Origin: CF-39 sp035651155
GTDB taxonomy: Bacteria; Chloroflexota; Limnocylindria; P2-11E
DNA: 64,000 nt
Reading direction: 5' to 3'
Assembly (NCBI GenBank): GCA_035651155.1
Contig: DASRGG010000012.1
Location: forward strand, 32,115-96,114
Part shown: one piece after another, positions 32,105 through 39,857 of the stretch
How positions within the stretch are numbered: the stretch's first letter is position 1
Layout of the letters: every line of letters starts with the position of its first letter
Notes under the pieces: generated by a model
Database searches by the model: none
The model's input: only the letters and a program-made list of their open reading frames with translations
What the model was told of the DNA's origin: nothing
Program-made: the position numbers and the translations under genes

Positions 32105-32709
32105 CAGGAGATCCCTCGCACGAATCCTTGGAGAAGGCGCGTGCCCATGAGCGAGCTCTTCTCGGGGTGGAACTGTACGCCGAGGAATCCCTCGCCACCG
32201 ACGATCGCTCCGAAGTCCGCGCCGTGGTCCGTCGTCGCGAGTACGGCGCCGCCGTCCGCGGCGGGCGCGTACGAGTGGACGAAATAGAAGTGCGCGCCGT
32301 CGGGTACGGCCGCGAGCCAGGGGTGCGGGCGGCGGAGGCGCACCGCGTTCCATCCGGTGTGCGGCACGCGCACCGCGCCGCCGAGGCGCCGCACCGCTCC
32401 CTCGAGGATGCCGAGGCCGCGCGCGCTCTCGTCCTCCTCGCTCGTCTCGAAGAAGAGCTGCATGCCGACGCAGAGACCGAGGAGCGGGATGCGGCGCTCG
32501 CGCACCTCGCGCACGGGGCCGTCGAGGCCGCGGCGTGCGAGCTCGCGCGCGCAGTGCCCGAAGTGCCCCACGCCGGGCAGGACCACCGCGCGTGAGGCGA
32601 GGATCGCCGGCGCGTCGTCCGTCACACGGACATCCGTGGCGCCGGCGCGCCGGAGCGCGCGCTCGACGTTCGCGAGATTGCCGACGCCGTAGTCGACGAT
32701 GGAGATCAC
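32104..32709 (-). CDS. hisH: imidazole glycerol phosphate synthase, glutamine amidotransferase subunit
   Basis: Class I glutamine amidotransferase that feeds ammonia to HisF; 201 residues. It begins MISIVDYGVGNLANVERAL, has the nucleophile in LLGLCVGMQLFF (Cys about 82), and the His/Glu pair in GVQFHPEKSS. It starts at GTG 32709. A TAGCAT box lies eight bases upstream on the minus strand, just past the damaged VOC gene, so hisHFIE may have its own leaderless promoter. Confidence 0.96.
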   Translation of the reverse strand: MISIVDYGVGNLANVERALRRAGATDVRVTDDAPAILASRAVVLPGVGHFGHCARELARRGLDGPVREVRERRIPLLGLCVGMQLFFETSEEDESARGLGILEGAVRRLGGAVRVPHTGWNAVRLRRPHPWLAAVPDGAHFYFVHSYAPAADGGAVLATTDHGADFGAIVGGEGFLGVQFHPEKSSLMGTRLLQGFVRGIS

Positions 32710-32717
32710 GTGAGTCG

Positions 32718-32723
32718 ATGCTA
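32718..32723 (-). promoter_or_regulatory. -10 box of probable leaderless promoter (hisH)
   Basis: TAGCAT on the minus strand (32723 to 32718) lies eight bases before the hisH GTG at 32709, downstream of the interruption in the operon. It may restore expression of hisHFIE after the insertion. Confidence 0.4.
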
Positions 32724-32742
32724 GGGGCTTGCTCCCCGTCGT

Positions 32743-33109
32743 TCAGTGAAACACGACGTCGAGCACGCCGTCGCGCTCCGCGGCGCGGACCCGGGCCTCC
32801 GGCGCGCCGCGTCGCCGCTCGGCACGCGCAGCTCGCGCGCGGTCACGTCCTCGATGAGGAATGGGAGCGGTGAGAGCAGGCGCGCGACGCGCCACGCGAT
32901 ACGCAGTCCGTCGGGCCGCGTGCGGCCGCCGGCCCCGGCGGGCTTCGCTCGAGGTAGCTCCCGTCGGAGAAGCCGACGAGCGCGTTCTCGCTGAGCCCGC
33001 CGGCGTGCGTGCCGCCCATGCGCACCGAGAACCCGCGCCCGCGCCACTCGGCGACGGCGGCCGCGAGGTCGAGCGTCACGAGGACGACGTGATCGAGACC
33101 GGTGATCAC
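32743..33109 (-). pseudogene. broken VOC/glyoxalase-like gene inside the his operon
   Basis: Remnant of a glyoxalase-like VOC protein. Frame 1 from GTG 33109 reads VITGLDHVVLVTLDLAAAVAEWRGRGF and SENALVGFSDGSYLE, a clean VOC N-terminus. Sequence after YLE moves to a second frame that reads TRPDGLRIAWRVA and LPFLIEDVTARELRVPSG, the typical C-terminal part. A third frame gives EARVRAAERDGVLDVVFH and the stop at 32745-32743. The middle of the protein (about 50-60 residues) is missing. Two frameshifts plus a deletion mean it is not functional. Its start overlaps the stop of the kinase-like fragment (GTGA). Confidence 0.65.
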
Positions 33110-33330
33110 GACGCACCCGTCACGTAGGCCACCGCCGCGCGCACGAGCTCGTCGAGCGGTCGCGCCGAATCGAGCAGCAGCCGCCCGTCCTGCCACGCCT
33201 CGTACCGCGCGAACGACGCTTCGAGGCGCACATCTTGATCGGCGCAGACGACCTCGATCTGGCGGAAGCGCGCATGGTGACGCGCGGCGAGCGTGCGCCG
33301 CCGCTGGCGGACGGCCGCCGTCCAGGTCAC
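33106..33330 (-). pseudogene. C-terminal fragment of a predicted P-loop kinase-like protein
   Basis: A 74-residue open frame from GTG 33330 that looks like only the end of a larger protein: RHHARFRQIEVVCADQDVRLEASFARYEAWQDGRLLLDSARPLDELVRAAVAYV. The layout resembles the C-terminal lid and core of small P-loop kinases (AAA_33/gluconate-kinase type). No Walker A lies upstream, since hisB ends 20 bases before it. It is probably a truncated gene, though a short independent protein cannot be excluded. The stop overlaps the VOC remnant start. Confidence 0.35.
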
Positions 33331-33350
33331 GCGATCGGCTCGGCCACGGC

Positions 33351-34004
33351 CTAGCCGATGCGACCCTTCGAGCTGGGCACGCCGCGGCGGCGCGGATCGC
33401 GCCGCGACGCCCGATCGAGCGCGCGCCCGAACGCCTTGAAGGCGGCCTCGAGCAGATGGTGGGTGTTGCCGCCGGCGAGCTGGCGGATGTGGAGCGTGCA
33501 TCTCGCGCCCTGCGTGAGCGCGACGAAGAAGTCGGGCACGAGCGTGGAATCGAACGATCCGACGATGCGCGTCTTCGGCTTGAGATCGCTTGCGAAGAAC
33601 GGGCGGCCGCCGAGGTCGAGCGCGACCGACACGAGGCACTCGTCCATCGGGATCTCGAGCGACGCGTACCGCACGAGGCCCGTGCGATCGCCCAGCGCGT
33701 CGTCGATCGCCCCGCCGAGGACCAGTCCGAGGTCCTCGACGGTGTGGTGCTGATCGACCTCGATGTCGCCCTTCGCCTTCACGACGAGGTCGAACAGGCC
33801 GTGCACCGCGACGAGCTCGAGCATGTGGTCGAGGAACGGCAGGCCGGTCGCGACGTCGTGCCTCCCCGCGCCGTCGAGGTCGACGCGGACCTGGATCCGC
33901 GTCTCTTTGGTGTTCCGCTCGCGTGTGGCGCGGCGTGCCGGCTCGCGGCCGGCCGCTTTCGGCGCGGGTCTGGCCGCGCGTGATCCGGGTCGTCGTGCTG
34001 GCAT
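33351..34004 (-). CDS. hisB: imidazoleglycerol-phosphate dehydratase
   Basis: Manganese enzyme of histidine step 6, 217 residues. Metal-binding repeats are FLDHMLELVAVHG, DIEVDQHHTVEDLGLVLG, RPFFASDLKP and GGNTHHLLEAAFKAFGRAL. The phosphatase part found in E. coli HisB is absent, as in most bacteria. It has an unusual N-terminal extension of about 28 residues rich in Arg, Pro and Ala before the core (KETRIQVRVDLDG), and no other start is available. The ATG 34004 overlaps the hisD stop. Confidence 0.95.
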   Translation of the reverse strand: MPARRPGSRAARPAPKAAGREPARRATRERNTKETRIQVRVDLDGAGRHDVATGLPFLDHMLELVAVHGLFDLVVKAKGDIEVDQHHTVEDLGLVLGGAIDDALGDRTGLVRYASLEIPMDECLVSVALDLGGRPFFASDLKPKTRIVGSFDSTLVPDFFVALTQGARCTLHIRQLAGGNTHHLLEAAFKAFGRALDRASRRDPRRRGVPSSKGRIG

Positions 34005-35254
34005 CAGCCTCTCGCCTCCATCGACTCCGCGTGATAGCGCATCCGCTCGTGGCGCGCGACCGTCGCCCCGGCCTTCGCGAGCCGGTGCAGGTCGCCGCGC
34101 AGCTCGACGCGGCTCGTCCAGCGCACGAAATCCTCGACCCGGAGGGCCGAGGACCAGCGCGCGGTGCCGCCGGTCGGCAGGCAGTGGTTCGTTCCGGCGA
34201 CGTAGTCGCCGAACGCGACCGCCGAGCGTGTGCCGATGAACACCGCGCCCGCCCGGTGGATCTTCTCGGAGAGCGCCGCCGCCCCGCGCCCCGCGAGGAG
34301 CACGTGCTCCGGCGCGGCCATGTTCGCGGCGTGCGCTGCGGCGCCGACGTTGGGCGCGTGATAGAGAAGGATGCGGGCGCGCAGCGCGCGCTCCCGGTGC
34401 TCCGCGAGCGCCACGTCGACGTCGCGCAGCAGGGTGCCGTCGCTCGAGACGAGCGCGGCGAAGGCGCCGCTGCCGTGCTCCGCCTGTGCGAGGAGGTCGA
34501 GCGCGAGCGCGCTCGCATCCGCGTCGCGTGACGCGACGACGACGAGCTCGCTCGGCCCCTGGAGGGCGTCGATGCCGACGTCGGCGGACACGAGCCATTT
34601 CGCCGCCGCGGCGTACGCGTTGCCCGGTCCGACGATCTTGTCGACGGGCGCGAGCAGCTTCGTGCCGTACGCGAGCGCCGCGACCGCGGCCGCGCCGCCG
34701 GCGCGGTAGAGCGCGTCCGCGTCCACCAGCGTGAGCGCGTACGCCAGCGCGGGATCGATCTCGCCGTCGGCGCTCATCGGCGACGCGACGACGAGCTCGC
34801 GGACGCCCGCGACCTGCGCCGGGATGCCGGTCATGAGCGCCGTCGACGGATAGGCCGTCGCGCCGCGCGGGACGAGCGCGCCGACGCGATGCAGCGGGGT
34901 CGGCGTGATCCGCACAACGCCGGCGCCGTCGCGCTCGTGCGTCGCGCGGGGGCGCTGGCCCTCGTGGAACGCGTAGACGCGGCGATAGGCGAGGTCGAGC
35001 GACGCGCGCACGTCCCGCGGCGCCGTGCGCGCCGCGCGGCGCAGCATGGCGCGGTCGGCGAGGAGGTCGTCGCTCCGCGCGCCCTTGCGGTCGAACGCGC
35101 GCACGACGCGCAGCACCGCGGGATCGCCCCGCCGGCGCACGTCCGCGATCACGCGCTTCGCGGCCGCGCGCTCGCGCGTACCGAAGGCCCCGCCCCGCCG
35201 CGCCCGCGCGAGGTCGGACGCCATCGCGCTGACCGGCTTCGCGGCCGCGCTCAT
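34004..35254 (-). CDS. hisD: histidinol dehydrogenase
   Basis: Zinc enzyme of the last two histidine steps, 416 residues. It has VPRGATAYPSTALM, VDKIVGPGNAYAAAAKWLV, GIDALQGPSELVVVAS and the zinc ligands in LLAQAEHGSG (Gln, His), FGDYVAGTNHCLPTGGTAR (Asp) and RYHAESMEAR (His). The catalytic pair is in MAAPEHVLL. The usual DxxAGPSE reads DALQGPSE, a mild change. The ATG 35254 overlaps the hisG stop by ATGA. Confidence 0.95.
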   Translation of the reverse strand: MSAAAKPVSAMASDLARARRGGAFGTRERAAAKRVIADVRRRGDPAVLRVVRAFDRKGARSDDLLADRAMLRRAARTAPRDVRASLDLAYRRVYAFHEGQRPRATHERDGAGVVRITPTPLHRVGALVPRGATAYPSTALMTGIPAQVAGVRELVVASPMSADGEIDPALAYALTLVDADALYRAGGAAAVAALAYGTKLLAPVDKIVGPGNAYAAAAKWLVSADVGIDALQGPSELVVVASRDADASALALDLLAQAEHGSGAFAALVSSDGTLLRDVDVALAEHRERALRARILLYHAPNVGAAAHAANMAAPEHVLLAGRGAAALSEKIHRAGAVFIGTRSAVAFGDYVAGTNHCLPTGGTARWSSALRVEDFVRWTSRVELRGDLHRLAKAGATVARHERMRYHAESMEARG

Positions 35255-35898
35255 CGCGACGCCGCCCATCGTGCGAGGCGCTCGACGATCGGCGCCATCT
35301 CCATGCGGCGCTGGTGATACGCCGACGCGTTCGCGACGAGGCGCGCCGTCGACGGGGCGATCTCCTCGACGATCGCGAGGTCGTTCGCGGCGAGCGTCGC
35401 ACCGGTCGCGACGAGGTCGACGATCCAGTCCGCGAGGCCCACCTGCGGCGCGAGCTCGGTCGAGCCCGCCACCTTCACGATCTCGACGGCGATGCCGCGC
35501 CTGCGGAAGTGCCGCTCCGCGACGCTCGGGTACTTCGTCGCGACCTCGAGGCTGCCGAGGTGGCGGTACTCGTCGAGCGACCGCGCCACCGCGTCCCGCG
35601 GCGCGGCGACGACGAAGCGGCACGCGCCGAACTTCAGGTCGACGAGCTCGAGCACCCGCGCGCCCGATTCCATCAGCACGTCCTTGCCGACGATGCCGAT
35701 GTCGGCCGCCCCGCGCTCGACGTACGTGGCGATGTCCGACGGCCGCGCGCGCACGAACTCGAACCCGCCGCTCCGGACCAGGAGGCGGCGCTCGTCGCTC
35801 GTGACGGCGGAGACGTCGTGGCCGCAGTCCGCGAGCGCCGCGAGCTCGTCCTTCAGCATGTTCCCCTGCGCGAGCGCGAAGCGGAGCGGGCGCGTCAC
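35251..35898 (-). CDS. hisG: ATP phosphoribosyltransferase, short form catalytic subunit
   Basis: First enzyme of histidine synthesis, 215 residues, the short HisG_S form that needs HisZ. It reads TRPLRFALAQGNMLKDELAALADCG, with GAADIGIVGKDVLMESG, KFGACRFVVAAP and the PRPP-binding ATKYPSVAERHF, DWIVDLVATGATLAANDLAIVEEI. The C-terminal regulatory domain of the long form is absent, in agreement with the adjacent hisZ. GTG 35898 overlaps the hisZ stop by GTGA. Confidence 0.95.
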   Translation of the reverse strand: MTRPLRFALAQGNMLKDELAALADCGHDVSAVTSDERRLLVRSGGFEFVRARPSDIATYVERGAADIGIVGKDVLMESGARVLELVDLKFGACRFVVAAPRDAVARSLDEYRHLGSLEVATKYPSVAERHFRRRGIAVEIVKVAGSTELAPQVGLADWIVDLVATGATLAANDLAIVEEIAPSTARLVANASAYHQRRMEMAPIVERLARWAASR

Positions 35899-37076
35899 GG
35901 CCCGAGCTCCTTCGCGAGCGCGTCGACGTCGAGCGTGCGCCCGTCGGGGAGCTTCACGCGCGTGCCGTCGACGACCGAGGCCTCGAGCACGCGCTGCCCC
36001 GCGGGCTCGGCGACCGCGCCGATCGCGACCGCGAGGCCCGCGCCGCGCAGCCGCGCGGCCAGTCGCGCGGTGGTGCGGGGCTCGCCGGCGGCGAGCGCGA
36101 CGAGCGTACGTTCGCCGCCCGGCCGCCATCCCGACGCGTAGAGCGCGAGATGGAGCCGCGGCACGTTGATCGCGAACCCGGTCGCGGGACGGGATGCGCC
36201 GAACGCCGCGAGCAGCAGGTCGTACCTGCCGCCCGCGGCGATGGGGAAGCCGACGTCGGGGTGCAGCGCCTCGAAGACGATGCCCGTGTAGTAGGGGAGC
36301 GCCGGGATGAGCGCGAGGTTGGGCGTGCCCCACTCGCCACCGAACATGCGCCGCGCGAGCTCGATGACCTCGCGCAGCTCGTCGATGCCGGCTAGGCCCA
36401 GGGTCTCGATGTCCCTCATGCCGCGCGCCGCGAGCGCGGAGCGCGCGCGCATCAGCGCGGCGTCGGTCATCCCGCCCTCGCGCGCCCTGCGGAACGCGCC
36501 GACGTGATCGCCGTCGCGCAGCTCGCGCATGACCAGCTCGCGCGCGTCGTCGGCGAGGTCGTCGAAGAGCGCGCGCACCACGCCGATGTGACCGATCTCG
36601 ATCGTCTCGTCGCGCAGACCCGCGCGCGCGAGCGACTCCGCGAGCAGCGCGAGCGCCTCCGCGTCCGCGAGCGCACCCGATGGGCCGACGAGCTCGACGC
36701 CGGCCTGGCTGAACTCGCGCTCCGCGCCCAGCATGGCGGGCTCCTCGCGGAACACCGGCGCGAAGTACGAGAGGCGGAGCGCTCCCGTCGCGTCCGTGTA
36801 GCGCTGCGCGACGAGGCGCGCGACCGCGGTGGTGATGTCGGGACGGAGCGCGACGAGGCTGCCGTCGCGGTCGAGGAACTGGATGAGGCGGTCGCCGGCG
36901 AGGATCGAGTCCCCCGCGGTGTGCTCGACCATCGGCGGCTCGAGCGGCATGTAGCCGTACGCGGTGAACGTCTCGGTGAGCGCGCGCTCGATGGCGCGCA
37001 GCTCGCGCGCCTCGGTGGGCAGGATGTCCCGGAAGCCGCGCGGCGGCGCCGGCATCGGGCGCTGTGGGGACTCCAC
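35895..37076 (-). CDS. hisZ: ATP phosphoribosyltransferase regulatory subunit
   Basis: HisRS-like regulatory subunit of the short-form ATP phosphoribosyltransferase, 393 residues. It has RGFRDILPTEARELRAIER, LRPDITTAVARLVAQRY (motif 2-like), YFAPVFREE and, near residue 280, AAGGRYDLLLAAFG. It lacks the tRNA-charging C-terminal anticodon domain. It is the first gene of the operon. Its GTG start (37076) lies six bases after TACGCT on the minus strand (37088-37083), so the his mRNA is probably leaderless and has no attenuator. Confidence 0.92.
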   Translation of the reverse strand: MESPQRPMPAPPRGFRDILPTEARELRAIERALTETFTAYGYMPLEPPMVEHTAGDSILAGDRLIQFLDRDGSLVALRPDITTAVARLVAQRYTDATGALRLSYFAPVFREEPAMLGAEREFSQAGVELVGPSGALADAEALALLAESLARAGLRDETIEIGHIGVVRALFDDLADDARELVMRELRDGDHVGAFRRAREGGMTDAALMRARSALAARGMRDIETLGLAGIDELREVIELARRMFGGEWGTPNLALIPALPYYTGIVFEALHPDVGFPIAAGGRYDLLLAAFGASRPATGFAINVPRLHLALYASGWRPGGERTLVALAAGEPRTTARLAARLRGAGLAVAIGAVAEPAGQRVLEASVVDGTRVKLPDGRTLDVDALAKELGP

Positions 37077-37082
37077 GGATGG

Positions 37083-37088
37083 AGCGTA
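37083..37088 (-). promoter_or_regulatory. -10 box of leaderless promoter for the his operon
   Basis: TACGCT on the minus strand (37088 to 37083) with a six-base gap (CCATCC) to the hisZ GTG. Confidence 0.5.
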
Positions 37089-37126
37089 GCGCGGGCGGGC
37101 CCTCCGTCATGCGGAGCGCCCAAGGG

Positions 37127-37414
37127 TCACTTCGCCAGGTACGACCCCACGACGACCGTCCACTTCCGGACCGTCCACTTCCTCACCAGGCCGCTCCGGA
37201 CGTACGGATCGGCCTTCGCGAAGCGCTCGGCGACGGAGGGCTCCTCGCCCTTGAACACGATGATCGCGCGGTCCGCCGGATCGGCGAGCGCGCCGCCCAT
37301 GACGAGCTCCCCGCGGGCCTCCATCTCGCGCGCGAGCTTCAGGTGCTCCTCGCGCAGCGGTCCGCGGCGCTCGAGGTAGTCGTCCACCAGGTCGTACAGC
37401 AGGGCGAAGTACAC
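37127..37414 (-). CDS. YciI-like domain protein
   Basis: Small YCII-related protein, 95 residues. It starts VYFALLYDLVDDYLERRGPLREEHLKLA, with the family His in REEHL, then MGGALADPADRAIIVFKG and FAKADPYVRSGLV with its Asp. The family is linked to small dehydratase-like or lactone activities. Near the C-terminus there is a perfect five-residue repeat, VRKWTVRKWTV, from a 15-base tandem duplication (37157-37186 region). It diverges from the chromate-type pair with a 22-base promoter region. Confidence 0.8.
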   Translation of the reverse strand: MYFALLYDLVDDYLERRGPLREEHLKLAREMEARGELVMGGALADPADRAIIVFKGEEPSVAERFAKADPYVRSGLVRKWTVRKWTVVVGSYLAK

Positions 37415-37436
37415 CGGCGTACGACAGTATGAGCGC
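37415..37436. promoter_or_regulatory. 22-base shared divergent promoter
   Basis: The two GTG starts (37414 minus, 37437 plus) are 22 bases apart. CAGTAT (37425-37430) lies six bases before the plus start. TACTGT (37429-37424, minus) lies nine bases before the minus start. The two -10 boxes overlap on opposite strands, so one polymerase should block the other. Confidence 0.45.
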
Positions 37437-37958
37437 GTGCAGGTGGGCGTGGTCCTTCGCAAATTCCTCTGGGTCGGGCTCACGGCGTTCGGCGCCGCGC
37501 GGTGGGCGAACCTGGAGGCGGCGTTCGTCCGGAGCGGCATGCTCCGGGAAGAGGATTTCATCCGCGACCTCGCCGTCGCGCAGACGCTGCCCGGACCGAC
37601 GTTCGTGAGCCTCGCCGCGCTGTGCGGCATGCGGCTCGGCGGCGTCCGGCTCGCCGTGGCGGGGATCGGACTCGTGCTGCTCCCCGGACTCGTCGCCGTC
37701 GTCCTCGCCATCGCGTACCTCGAGCCGACGGACGTCTGGGTCGCACGACTCTTCCACGGGATCCTCATCGGGGGTGTCGCGGTGATGGGTGCTCAGCTGT
37801 GGCGTGGCGCGCAGCGGCTGGCCGGGCCGTTCGCGGCCGCGCTCAGCGGTGGGGTCCTCCTGCTCATCGCGCTCGGCGCGCCGATGGTCGCGGCGGTCCT
37901 CGGTGTGGGCGCGATCGGCGTGATCCGCTACCGGCTGTCGAAGCTCACGCTGCCGTGA
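37437..37958 (+). CDS. chromate transporter, N-terminal half (split CHR)
   Basis: Single-domain CHR protein, 173 residues, with about five membrane spans. It has FLWVGLTAFGAARWANLEAAFV, EEDFIRDLAVAQTLPGPTFVSLAALCGMRLGG, and LLPGLVAVVLAIAYL. The usual SFGG is AFGA here. Single-domain CHR proteins occur as tandem pairs that form a functional dimer. The next gene (37955) is its partner, overlapping by GTGA. Confidence 0.85.
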   Translation: MQVGVVLRKFLWVGLTAFGAARWANLEAAFVRSGMLREEDFIRDLAVAQTLPGPTFVSLAALCGMRLGGVRLAVAGIGLVLLPGLVAVVLAIAYLEPTDVWVARLFHGILIGGVAVMGAQLWRGAQRLAGPFAAALSGGVLLLIALGAPMVAAVLGVGAIGVIRYRLSKLTLP

Positions 37959-38476
37959 GCCTGCTGGACATCGCCCTGCTGTTCCTGCGGGTCGGGGCCG
38001 TGAGCTTCGGCGGCGGAACGGCGGTGCTCGCGGAGCTGCAGCACGAGCTCGTCGACCGCCGCGCCACGATCACGCAGCAGCAGTTCCTGACCGCGTACTC
38101 GCTCGGTCAGGCCACGCCTGGTCCAGGCATCCTCTATCTCGTCCCGCTCGGCTTCTATGTCGCGGGGCCGCCGGGCGCGCTCGTCGCGCTCGTGGCGTTC
38201 CTCTTGCCACCGATGCTCCTGCAGGTCGTCGTCGCGTCGCAGTGGGAGCGGCTCTCGCACTCACCGTGGATCCGCGCGACGGACCGTACGCTCGTGCCGA
38301 TCAGCATCGGCCTCATCGGTTCGAGCTTTCACGCGCTCGGACTGCCCCTGCTCTCCCGGCCGGTCGAGGTCGCCGGCGTCGTCGTGGGCGTGGTCATCGC
38401 CGTCGCCTTCCGCGCGAATCCGAGCCTCGTCGTCCTGGGCGGAGGCATCCTCGGTCTGCTCGGCATCTTCTCCTGA
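37955..38476 (+). CDS. chromate transporter, C-terminal half (split CHR)
   Basis: Single-domain CHR protein, 173 residues, partner of the upstream gene. It has LLFLRVGAVSFGGGTAVLAELQHELVDRRATITQQQF and SLGQATPGPGILYLVPLGFYVAGPPGALVALVAFLLPPMLL. It overlaps the upstream gene by GTGA. Followed by a terminator-like hairpin before the convergent thiolase. Confidence 0.87.
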   Translation: MSLLDIALLFLRVGAVSFGGGTAVLAELQHELVDRRATITQQQFLTAYSLGQATPGPGILYLVPLGFYVAGPPGALVALVAFLLPPMLLQVVVASQWERLSHSPWIRATDRTLVPISIGLIGSSFHALGLPLLSRPVEVAGVVVGVVIAVAFRANPSLVVLGGGILGLLGIFS

Positions 38477-38486
38477 CGTCCTGACG

Positions 38487-38503
38487 CGGACGCCTTGCGT
38501 CCG
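38487..38503. terminator. hairpin between convergent CHR and thiolase genes
   Basis: CGGACGC (38487-38493) and GCGTCCG (38497-38503) with a CTT loop, 11 bases after the CHR stop, followed by a G-rich run rather than a U-tract. It may serve both convergent genes. Confidence 0.45.
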
Positions 38504-38566
38504 GCGGGGGGACGCGGGAGATCGCGCACCGCCACAACGTCGCGAAGCCCGCTCCGCGCACGGTGC

Positions 38567-39748
38567 CTAGCTCGCGCGCTCGATGATCGCAGCGATGCCC
38601 TGACCGCCGCCGATGCAGAGCGACGCGAGGCCGTACTTCGCGCCGCGCTCCTTCAGCTCGTACGCGAGCGTCAGTGCCAGCCGTGCGCCCGACGCGCCGA
38701 GCGGGTGTCCGAGCGCGATCGCGCCGCCGTTCACGTTCGTCTTCTCGCGATCGAGCCCGAGGTCCTTCTCGACCGCGAGGTACTGCGTCGCGAAGGCCTC
38801 GTTGATCTCCACGAGGTCCATGTCCTGGACCTTCAGGCCCGCGCGCTGCAGCGCCTGACGCGATGAGGGCACGGGACCGATGCCCATGATGTCGGGGTCG
38901 ACGCCGCAGACCCCGCCCGACACGATCCGCGCGATGGGCGTGAGCCCCGCTTTCGCGGCCGCCTCGGCCGAGGCGACGACCACCGCGGCCGCGCCGTCAT
39001 TGATGCCCGATGCGTTCCCCGGTGTCACGGTGCCGTCCTTCTCGAAGCGAGCGACCAGCTTGCCGAGGATCTCCATCGTCGTGTCGGGACGGATGTGCTC
39101 GTCCTTGTCGACGGTGACGGTGCCCTTCTTCGTCCTCACCTCGACGGGGACGATCTCCTTCGAGAAGCGGCACGACTCGCGCGCCTTCGCGGCGAGCATG
39201 TGGCTGCGGTACGCGAACTCGTCCGCGGCCTCGCGCCCGATCCCGTACCTGCGGCCGAGGTTCTCCGCGGTGTTCGCCATGCCGAGACCGTTGTACGAGT
39301 CCACGAGCGCGACCCAGAGGTAGTCCTCGAGCTTCTGCTCGCCGAGCGGCAGCCCCCAGCGCGCGCCGCGGATCTGGTGCGGCGCCATGCTCATGTTCTC
39401 GGTCCCGCCGGCGAGGACGAACTCGGCTTGGCCGAGCTGGATCTCCTGTGCGGCGAGGAGGATCGCCTGGAGGCCCGAGCCGCAGAGACGGTTGACCGTG
39501 AGCGCGGGCGCCTCCTTCGGGACGCCCGACTTCAGGCCGATGTGGCGGGCGAGGTACACCGCGTCGCCCGAGGTCTGCAGCACGTTGCCGAAGATGACCT
39601 GGTCGATGCGCCGAGGCTCGACCTTCGAGCGCTCCAGCGCGGCCTTCGCCGCGATCACGCCGAGGTCTGTGGCCGAGGTGTCGCGCAGTGCTCCTCCGAA
39701 CGCCCCGAACGGGGTGCGCGCGCCGTCGACGATGACGATGTCCTTCAC
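38567..39748 (-). CDS. acetyl-CoA C-acetyltransferase (thiolase)
   Basis: Thiolase, 393 residues from GTG 39748, the usual length. The first catalytic Cys is in TVNRLCGSGLQAILLAAQ, the His in NGGAIALGHPLGASGARL, and the second Cys in GLASLCIGGGQGIAAIIE. The start is chosen for its GGGAG ribosome site seven bases upstream and its N-terminus VKDIVIVDGARTPFGAFGG; the longer frame from 39787 adds 13 weak residues. It condenses or cleaves acetyl-CoA units and could serve the acyl-CoA dehydrogenases in this window. Confidence 0.95.
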   Translation of the reverse strand: MKDIVIVDGARTPFGAFGGALRDTSATDLGVIAAKAALERSKVEPRRIDQVIFGNVLQTSGDAVYLARHIGLKSGVPKEAPALTVNRLCGSGLQAILLAAQEIQLGQAEFVLAGGTENMSMAPHQIRGARWGLPLGEQKLEDYLWVALVDSYNGLGMANTAENLGRRYGIGREAADEFAYRSHMLAAKARESCRFSKEIVPVEVRTKKGTVTVDKDEHIRPDTTMEILGKLVARFEKDGTVTPGNASGINDGAAAVVVASAEAAAKAGLTPIARIVSGGVCGVDPDIMGIGPVPSSRQALQRAGLKVQDMDLVEINEAFATQYLAVEKDLGLDREKTNVNGGAIALGHPLGASGARLALTLAYELKERGAKYGLASLCIGGGQGIAAIIERAS

Positions 39749-39857
39749 GTCGATGCTCCCTGCCGCACGCGGCGGCCCGAGAGCCATTGTCCCACTCGCC
39801 CGGTGGGCGAGGACGCTCGAGCGTGTCGATGAGCGACCTGCGGTCCAGAATCACGCC

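Noticed and set aside
32743..33109. Programmed frameshifting in the VOC gene
   Set aside because: Two shifts plus a missing middle segment and no slippery sequence; decay is simpler.
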